From Anthropogastromicrobium sp050944455 (GTDB lineage: Bacteria; Bacillota; Clostridia; Lachnospirales; Lachnospiraceae), in contig JBMNRC010000001.1 of NCBI GenBank assembly GCA_050944455.1, forward strand, positions 101,186 to 165,185: a DNA stretch of 64,000 nucleotides, in the 5' to 3' direction. The translations under genes were made by a program, and so were the position numbers. Below, in pieces: positions 58,759-64,000 of this stretch (the stretch's first letter is position 1; each line of letters starts with the position of its first letter). The notes beneath the pieces are model-generated. The model ran no database searches and was not told the DNA's origin. It worked only from the letters and a program-made list of their open reading frames with translations.

Positions 58759-59427
58759 GTGAGTGACATACTGAAGCTGATGGCGGATTCTTTCTGGCAG
58801 ATTCTTCTGCCGGGCCTGACGACAACTATTCCGCTGACCCTGATTTCGTTCGGCATCGGAATGGTTATCGCGCTGGCCGTCGCGATGGTCCGCGTCGCGA
58901 AAATCAGGGTGCTGGACCAGATCTGCCGGTTTTACGTCTGGGTGATCCGGGGAACTCCGCTGCTCGTTCAGCTGTTCATCATTTATTACGGCCTGCCGAG
59001 AATCGGAGTGATGTTCGACGCCTTTCCGGCCGCGGTGATCGCTTTTTCCCTCAACGAAGGGGCTTACCTGTCGGAGACTATGCGCGCGTCGATTCTTTCC
59101 GTCCCGAGGGGACAGACGGAGGCCGGCTACACGGTAGGCATGAGCTATTTTCAGGTCATGCGCCGCATAGTCCTGCCGCAGGCGTTCCGGGTGGCGTTTC
59201 CGCCCATGTTCAATGACCTGATATCGCTGACAAAGGATACCTCGCTGGCCGCAAGCATCACCGTGGTGGAAATGTTCCGGTCCGCCCAGAAGATCGCGGC
59301 CAGGACGATGGAGCCGCTGATCATGTATATCGAGGTGGCTGTCATCTATCTGCTGTTCTGCACCGTGCTTTCCAGAATCCAGGTGTGGGGAGAGAAAAAG
59401 CTGTCCACCTATGAAAAGAGAGACTGA
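58759..59427 (+). CDS. Amino-acid ABC transporter permease (HisM/GlnP type)
   Basis: A 222-residue permease with about five membrane spans (near residues 15-40, 55-75, 90-110, 135-150, 185-210). The family motif is RGTPLLVQLFIIYYGLP (about 59-75), and the EAA-like coupling loop is PRGQTEAGYTVGMSYFQVMRRIVLPQA-type sequence (EAGYTVGMSYFQVMRRIVLP near 122-141). GTG at 58759 follows GGGAGG at 58745-58750. One permease probably forms a homodimer with two ATPases. Confidence 0.95.
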   Translation: MSDILKLMADSFWQILLPGLTTTIPLTLISFGIGMVIALAVAMVRVAKIRVLDQICRFYVWVIRGTPLLVQLFIIYYGLPRIGVMFDAFPAAVIAFSLNEGAYLSETMRASILSVPRGQTEAGYTVGMSYFQVMRRIVLPQAFRVAFPPMFNDLISLTKDTSLAASITVVEMFRSAQKIAARTMEPLIMYIEVAVIYLLFCTVLSRIQVWGEKKLSTYEKRD

Positions 59428-59481
59428 AAAGAGGCGCGGAAAAAGAAAAGCGGGAAAGAAAACGCAGAAACTGCGGCAACA

Positions 59482-59530
59482 GAAAGCGGGTGGATTTCCG
59501 GAAAAACGGAAATCCATCCGCTTTCCGCAC
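59482..59530 (+). terminator. Terminator after the ABC transporter operon
   Basis: A 19-bp stem with one G-U pair (GAAAGCGGGTGGATTTCCG 59482-59500 with its partner 59507-59525, 6-base loop). The right arm ends TTTC, followed by CGCAC, so the T-run is partly in the stem. The very long stem still makes this a likely transcription end. Confidence 0.7.
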
Positions 59531-59554
59531 TTCATGCAGGCGATGATAAACCGG

Positions 59555-59583
59555 TTCACGCCCGACGCTTTTTCTGGTATACT
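59555..59583 (+). promoter_or_regulatory. Promoter for the OGG-type glycosylase
   Basis: TTCACG (59555-59560) and TATACT (59578-59583), 17-base spacer, 34 bases before the ATG. Confidence 0.7.
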
Positions 59584-59616
59584 CTGTTCTGCCGGAATGC
59601 AGAGGAATGGAGGAAC

Positions 59617-60537
59617 ATGAGGGTAGCCATCGATGATGAGTTCAGTCTTCCCGTGATCGCGGACAGCGGGCAGTGCTTCCGCTTTACCGCAATGGACTGC
59701 GGGGGAAAGGAAACGGTCCCGCGCGGGGAAAAGCGGCCGGAGGCTGAAGCAAATCCGGGGAAGATCTACCGGATCCAGGCGAAGGACCGCGTGCTGCTGA
59801 TGCGGGCGCTGGAAAACGGGAGCTATGACGTCAGCTGTTCCCGGCAGGAATACGATGATTTCTGGGTGCCCTATTTCTCGTTTGAGGACAATTACCGCAA
59901 AATCCGCGAATCAATCGATCCTGAGACGGATCCCTACCTGTACGCCTGCGCGGCCGGCCTCTCCGGCCTGCGGCTTCTGAGACAGGACCCTTTTGAGACG
60001 CTGATCAGTTTTATCATCTCCCAGAGAAAAAGCATTCCCGGCATCCGGAGCGCGGTGGAAAAGCTCTGCCGCATGGCCGGGGCGCCCTTCGTGGGCCCGG
60101 AGACCCTGGACGAAGCGGGGGAACCCCGCGGCAGCAGAACCTACTACGCGTTCCCGGATGCGTCAGCTATCGCGGGCTGTTCAACCGGGGAGCTCGCTTC
60201 CTGCGGCCTCGGCTACCGGACGAGGTATGTGAAACAGACGGCCGGAATGACGGCGGACGGGGAGTTCTCACTGGAAACTCTTGCGGGGCTTCCCGACGAG
60301 CAGGCGCTGGATTGCCTGGAAAAACTCCCGGGCGTCGGAGTGAAGATCGCGTCGTGCGTTCTCCTGTTCGGGCTTCACCGGCTCAACGCTTTTCCGAGGG
60401 ACGTCTGGATCAACCGCGTGATCGACGAACAGTACGGAGGCCGTTTCGACCTGTCGAGATACGCACCGTACAACGGAATCATCCAGCAGTATCTGTTCAT
60501 GGGGATCCGGAAGGAAAACCGCGGAAAGCGGAGCTGA
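59617..60537 (+). CDS. ogg: 8-oxoguanine DNA glycosylase, OGG1-like (HhH-GPD)
   Basis: A 306-residue bifunctional-type DNA glycosylase that excises oxidised guanine. The N-terminal domain (about residues 1-110) has the OGG_N-type start (SLPVIADSGQCFRF). The HhH-GPD domain follows: DPFETLISFIISQRKSIPGI (about residues 122-141), the hairpin LPGVGVKIASCVLLFGLHR with catalytic Lys K243 and the catalytic Asp D262 in FPRDVWINR. Two low-complexity stretches (about 25-48 and 150-165) look like lineage-specific inserts. ATG at 59617 follows GGAGGAAC. Confidence 0.92.
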   Translation: MRVAIDDEFSLPVIADSGQCFRFTAMDCGGKETVPRGEKRPEAEANPGKIYRIQAKDRVLLMRALENGSYDVSCSRQEYDDFWVPYFSFEDNYRKIRESIDPETDPYLYACAAGLSGLRLLRQDPFETLISFIISQRKSIPGIRSAVEKLCRMAGAPFVGPETLDEAGEPRGSRTYYAFPDASAIAGCSTGELASCGLGYRTRYVKQTAGMTADGEFSLETLAGLPDEQALDCLEKLPGVGVKIASCVLLFGLHRLNAFPRDVWINRVIDEQYGGRFDLSRYAPYNGIIQQYLFMGIRKENRGKRS

Positions 60538-60702
60538 CCGGGCGTCGGCGCCGGCGTACCTGGAAAAAGCTGCCGGAGACGGTATTGCACTGGCGGGGAG
60601 AGAAATACAGAAGGCAGTTCACCTGCCTGGAGAAATGCCGGGAGAGTGCGCCGGATCCGGCAGGGACGGGCGCATACCTGCCGGGAAGGAACGGAGAAAA
60701 AG

Positions 60703-62007
60703 TTGCCTGATCAGAAAATCGCAGCCGGAAAATCATTCTGCGGCGGCTTCAGCTGCGCGGCCGGAGCCTGCCCCTTCACCTGCTGCATGCAGTGGATTAT
60801 TTCCGTAGATCCGGAAACCCTGAGAAAATGGGAGGAGATTCCCGTCTCCTCCCTGACGGCGGCCTGCGGGGAGAACAGTTTTTCCCCGCAGGCTGTCCCT
60901 GATCAATACGGGACAGCGGACGGGCGTGCGGAGCGGCCGCCCGCTTCTCTGGCGGAGATCGGGACTGTCCCGGATCCGCAGAGCGGAAACAGCAGAATCC
61001 GCCCCGGCGGAAACGGAGAATGCCCGTTTCTGCTGAAAAGCCGGCTTTGCGGGGTGCAGACGGCATTCGGAGCCGGCTGCATCCCACGGACCTGCCGCAT
61101 TTTCCCGAGAATTGTATATGATTATCCGGAACGTACAGAATTTTCGCTTTCCGCCTGCTGCCCGGAAGTCCTGAAAACTCTCAGCGGGATGGAAACGGGA
61201 TTTCCCGGACTGCTGTCGGACTTTGAAACCCCGGAGGTTCCGGATTTTCTCTGGCAGGTCAGGCGGCAGATCCTGCTGGTTATTGCCGACGAGACCGTCC
61301 CGACCGGGCTGGCTCTGCTGACGGCGGCTTACATTCTTCTGGACATCCGGGACAGGGCCGTAAAGGAAACCGGGTACGGCGCCGCAAACGCAGTGCCGGG
61401 CGCCGCGGGCGAATGGTTCGGCCGCTATGAGAATCCGGCGTTCCTTGCGGAGCTCCGGAACGCTGCCGCCGGTGCGGCGCCGGATCCGGAGGAATCGCTG
61501 CAGGAAAACCTGGAACTGTTCCTGGACCTGACGAAAAATTACAGTGAAGCCGGAATGTACGCCGATGAACTGGAACCGGTGAGAAAAAAGGCGGAAAGAC
61601 TGGCGGACAGCCGGGACAGACGGAGAGAATATATAAATAACAATGTTACAAAAGGAGGCCCGCGGCGCCGGGGAACCGGGACAGAGGTTCCGGCTTCGGA
61701 ATCCCGCCTCCTGAGAGGGCTGGTCCTGGCGGAATGCGTTTCCCAGCTGGCGTCGCCGGACACGGACCTGAGAGACCTGATGCTGACGTTCGAGTGGATT
61801 GTGATGGAATTTTCGCTCGGAAGGCTGCTTCTTATACTCTGGGATAATGCTGCCGGGGAAAAAGCCGGACCGGAAGAAACCATCATCCTGCTGACAGCCG
61901 CGGCCAGGGTCATGGGTTTCTCGGAAGATGACATTGAGGAATATATGGAATCCGCGTTCAGCGAACCGGTCTGGGAGTGGGGTTATTACGACCTGCTCAT
62001 CGGATGA
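60703..62007 (+). CDS. Flagellin lysine-N-methylase-like (FliB) Cys-rich protein
   Basis: A 434-residue protein with the N-terminal Cys pattern of the FliB/YkgJ group: FSCAAGACPFTCCMQW (about residues 19-34), then ECPFLLKSRLCGVQTAFGAGC (seen as CPFL and LCGVQTAFG near 106-121), CRIFPR and LSACCPEV. FliB proteins methylate lysines of flagellin and bind metal or an Fe-S cluster; related genes without flagella are common in Clostridia and their target is unknown. No flagellar gene is in the window. I use the TTG at 60703, after GGAACGGAG, because it begins just before the conserved part. A poorly conserved basic/Gly-rich stretch occurs near residues 305-330. Confidence 0.78.
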   Translation: MPDQKIAAGKSFCGGFSCAAGACPFTCCMQWIISVDPETLRKWEEIPVSSLTAACGENSFSPQAVPDQYGTADGRAERPPASLAEIGTVPDPQSGNSRIRPGGNGECPFLLKSRLCGVQTAFGAGCIPRTCRIFPRIVYDYPERTEFSLSACCPEVLKTLSGMETGFPGLLSDFETPEVPDFLWQVRRQILLVIADETVPTGLALLTAAYILLDIRDRAVKETGYGAANAVPGAAGEWFGRYENPAFLAELRNAAAGAAPDPEESLQENLELFLDLTKNYSEAGMYADELEPVRKKAERLADSRDRRREYINNNVTKGGPRRRGTGTEVPASESRLLRGLVLAECVSQLASPDTDLRDLMLTFEWIVMEFSLGRLLLILWDNAAGEKAGPEETIILLTAAARVMGFSEDDIEEYMESAFSEPVWEWGYYDLLIG

Positions 62008-62080
62008 GGGGCCTGCCCGCGGGAAGAACGGCCGCAGCGCCACGCTGCGCGTCGGCGCAGGCGAAAGGAGATTGACGCAC

Positions 62081-62638
62081 ATGTCCGCAAAAGAACTGTC
62101 TGTAAAGGCACTGCTGACGGCAATGTTTTTTGTTCTCAGCATGGTATCGCTGAATTTCGGAAACATGGTGATTTCATTTGCCGGTTTTCCTGTTATTCTC
62201 GCCGGTCTGCTGTACGGCCCCGTGGGAGGCATGGAAGTCGGCCTTCTCGGCGCTTTTCTGGAACAGGCGGTCAAATACGGGCTTACCGCGACTACATTTC
62301 TTTGGATCATCCCGCCGAGCCTCCGGGGACTTGTGGTCGGGCTGTACGCGTCGCGCGTCCGCTGCCGGATCACCCGCAGAGGCCTTTTCCTTTCAATGAT
62401 CGCCGGCGCGCTCTGCGTGACGGCGGCAAACACCGCGGTGATGGCTGCTGACAGTATTATATACGGTTATTTTTCCTGGCAGTATGTTTTCGGGTCCCTG
62501 ATCTTCAGGATACTCTCGGGGATGCTGACCTCGGTTCTTTATCTGATTCTGTCGTGGCCGGTTCTGACCAGGCTTTCCCCCGTCCTGGGCGGCAGGGTAA
62601 GGCTGGCGGACTCGCCGGACGGCACGGACAGGGGCTGA
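62081..62638 (+). CDS. ECF transporter S component, folate-type (FolT-like)
   Basis: A 185-residue integral membrane protein with about six hydrophobic spans. The motifs SFAGFPVILAGLLYGPVGGM (about residues 29-48) and the following GLLGAFLEQ match S components of energy-coupling factor vitamin transporters, closest to the folate (FolT) subgroup by the PVILAGLLYGP motif; pantothenate or another vitamin cannot be excluded. The energising EcfA/A'/T genes are not in the window, consistent with a shared group-II module. ATG at 62081 follows GAAAGGAG at 62063-62070. No THF riboswitch is visible before it. Confidence 0.8.
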   Translation: MSAKELSVKALLTAMFFVLSMVSLNFGNMVISFAGFPVILAGLLYGPVGGMEVGLLGAFLEQAVKYGLTATTFLWIIPPSLRGLVVGLYASRVRCRITRRGLFLSMIAGALCVTAANTAVMAADSIIYGYFSWQYVFGSLIFRILSGMLTSVLYLILSWPVLTRLSPVLGGRVRLADSPDGTDRG

Positions 62639-62709
62639 TCAACAAACCTCGCGGGTGTGCCCGTCGGCCGTCTACCGTCCGCGGAAAGTTGGAACAGTCA
62701 ATCTTTGTA

Positions 62710-62738
62710 TTGCACAGTCCTTCCTGAGATGCTATAAT
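62710..62738 (+). promoter_or_regulatory. Promoter for the secreted NlpC/P60-like gene
   Basis: TTGCAC (62710-62715) and consensus TATAAT (62733-62738), 17-base spacer, leaving a leader of about 80 bases. Confidence 0.82.
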
Positions 62739-62825
62739 CCCAGATGTTACGAAATTATTAAAGAAAACGACGGGTATACGGTGCCGGGACGGCAGCGTAT
62801 CGGGTCCGCCCAGATAGGAGTAACA

Positions 62826-64000
62826 ATGTTTTCTTTGAAAAAGAAGTGGATTGCAGTGCTGACAGCGGCCGCTGTATGTGCCGCTGCCGTCTTCTCCGGG
62901 CTTTCTGCCGGAAATCTGCGCACAGCGTTCGGGACGGAGGCAAAGGCCGATGAGGGCGTATCCGCGGCGGCGCCGGGAGATCCGGAGGGAGACGAGTCGG
63001 CTTCCGACCAGACCGGCGTGGCGGTGATGGCATTGAGAGCAAGCGTATCGGCCGCATCGACGCAGGCCATGTCCCCGAACCTGCTGGTCGCCGCCATGCT
63101 CGCCAAGGTAGGCAGCGGATACAGCCAGGCCAACCGTTATGCCTCAAACTATTATGACTGCTCAAGCCTCGTACAGCGCTGCATGAGGGAAATCGGGATC
63201 ACGAGCTACGTCCCGGTTACGACGTACGACTGGGAGCTGCACCTGAAAAACCTGGAGGTAGGCTCCACCTACACCTTCACCGGCTCTCAGGGAACGCTGA
63301 CGTATGTACTTGCGGCAAAGAATGTTACGGAGATGGACAACCCGGAATATTTCACCACGCCCGGAACCATCATGATCTATATCGCGCCGAACAAGAGCTC
63401 CGGGCATATCGCGGTGTCCCTGGGTTCCTATCCGAGGCAGGGCTCCGGCACCAGCGATCAGGTAGCGGAGGCAACCATCGCCGGCCTGCGCAGCTGGATT
63501 GAGGCAAATTTCGGGACTTCGGACGCGACGCTGCAGGGCAAGAGCTCCCTCAGCGAAGTTGTGATGAACAAGATGTGGATGGATACCAGATATATGGGAA
63601 CGGATATCACCATATCCGGCACGTCCGAAAAATCGGGAGCCTACAATTCAATCTGGCGTGTCGAGGCGTTCAGCCCGAGCTACGGAGTCTGCATCGACAA
63701 TGACCCGCTGGGGACAGCCGGAAACCCGGTTGTGCGCTACGTGCTGGTTCCGGTGACGTCTGACAGTTCCGACAGTTCCAGCAATTCCAGCAGCACCTCC
63801 GCGGCAGCGCCGACGGTCGACAGCATCACGATCAGCAACGTGAGTTCGTCCGGCTATGACGTCACGGCGACGTTCACGGCAGCGGCGGGCGTATCCTCGG
63901 TGCAGATGCCGACGTGGACGGAGAACAACGGCCAGGACGACCTGATCTGGTACAACGCCGCGGTCTCCGGGAACACGGCGACGTACCATGTCAGCACGTC
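62826..64000 (+). CDS. Secreted NlpC/P60-like protein with GBS Bsp-like domain (3' end outside window)
   Basis: The frame is open from ATG 62826 to the last base, giving at least 391 residues. A signal peptide (residues 1 to about 35: KKKWIAVLTAAAVCAAAVFSG) is followed by an acidic linker. An NlpC/P60-like peptidase domain spans about residues 95-300, with the candidate catalytic Cys C112 in YDCSSLVQRC and His H194 in SGHIAVSLG. After a Ser-rich linker (SSDSSSNSSSTS near 310-320) a GBS Bsp-like beta domain begins (VTATFTAAAGVSSVQMPTWT). This layout suggests a secreted peptidoglycan hydrolase or cell-wall-bound enzyme; the repeat number is unknown because the gene is cut. AGGAG is at 62816-62820. 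Confidence 0.85.
   Translation, partial: MFSLKKKWIAVLTAAAVCAAAVFSGLSAGNLRTAFGTEAKADEGVSAAAPGDPEGDESASDQTGVAVMALRASVSAASTQAMSPNLLVAAMLAKVGSGYSQANRYASNYYDCSSLVQRCMREIGITSYVPVTTYDWELHLKNLEVGSTYTFTGSQGTLTYVLAAKNVTEMDNPEYFTTPGTIMIYIAPNKSSGHIAVSLGSYPRQGSGTSDQVAEATIAGLRSWIEANFGTSDATLQGKSSLSEVVMNKMWMDTRYMGTDITISGTSEKSGAYNSIWRVEAFSPSYGVCIDNDPLGTAGNPVVRYVLVPVTSDSSDSSSNSSSTSAAAPTVDSITISNVSSSGYDVTATFTAAAGVSSVQMPTWTENNGQDDLIWYNAAVSGNTATYHVST

Noticed and set aside
62008..62080. THF riboswitch before the FolT-like gene
   Set aside because: The gap is only 73 bases, and the conserved THF aptamer words are not found.

Overview
The window is a 64 kb piece of a GC-rich, low-repeat bacterial chromosome that fits the Clostridia (Bacillota), most likely a Lachnospiraceae-type organism. 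Reasons: a YtfJ/GerW sporulation-type protein, the paired radical-SAM genes of the TIGR03960/TIGR03936 type next to RNase G and rplU-prp-rpmA-obg, an L27 with the Firmicutes N-terminal extension plus its Prp protease, a Phe T-box leader, RecU, FakA/Asp23, and sigma-A type promoters with 16-18 bp spacers. Every protein gene is on the + strand; only the tmRNA gene is on the - strand. No rRNA, tRNA, CRISPR array, insertion sequence or prophage gene was seen.

Layout. 1-4.3 kb: end of rimO, pgsA, two proteins of unknown function, a DUF2953-like membrane protein and ytfJ. 4.4-12.8 kb: rpmB, Asp23-like protein, fakA, recG, a chorismate mutase-domain protein, an M32 carboxypeptidase, rsmD and coaD. 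12.8-18.6 kb: a coiled-coil protein, three RNA-modification enzymes (RsmF-like, RsuA-like, RluA-like), a two-TM unknown and recU. 19.0-23.3 kb: a partial histidine operon hisZ-G-D-B-I. 23.4-29.9 kb: radical-SAM pair, a frameshifted RNase E/G gene, then rplU-prp-rpmA-obgE. 30-35.3 kb: zinc-ribbon protein, asd, aldose epimerase, topB. 35.3-45.2 kb: beta-helix acyltransferase-like protein, YihY, T-box/pheS-pheT, secG-rnr-smpB and the convergent ssrA (tmRNA). 45.5-51.4 kb: a metabolic insert of carboxylesterase, GH38 alpha-mannosidase and a discoidin-like protein. 51.4-53.8 kb: yhbY-nadD-yqeK-rsfS. 54-64 kb: a small Ala/Lys-rich protein, a rhodanese/PP-loop fusion, tcdA, a GIY-YIG protein, an amino-acid ABC transporter, an OGG-type glycosylase, a FliB-like Cys-rich protein, a FolT-like ECF S component and the start of a secreted NlpC/P60-like protein.

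Most genes are housekeeping and work in translation and RNA maturation (L21, L27, L28, Obg, RsfS, YhbY, RsmD, RsmF, SmpB/tmRNA, RNase R, PheST), lipid and cofactor synthesis (PgsA, FakA, CoaD, NadD), DNA repair (RecG, RecU, TopB, OGG) and amino-acid synthesis (His, Asd). I did not find a convincing wholly new multi-gene defence or mobile system. The most unusual signals are: a single-base frameshift in RNase E/G; a 10-bp inverted repeat that is at once terminator-like and overlaps the promoter of the rhodanese/PP-loop fusion; twin 25-bp palindromic boxes before the radical-SAM operon; two period-multiple-of-three GC-rich tandem repeats (66 bp and 57 bp) at gene boundaries; a chorismate mutase with an unassigned C-terminal half; and several unrecognised conserved-looking proteins.
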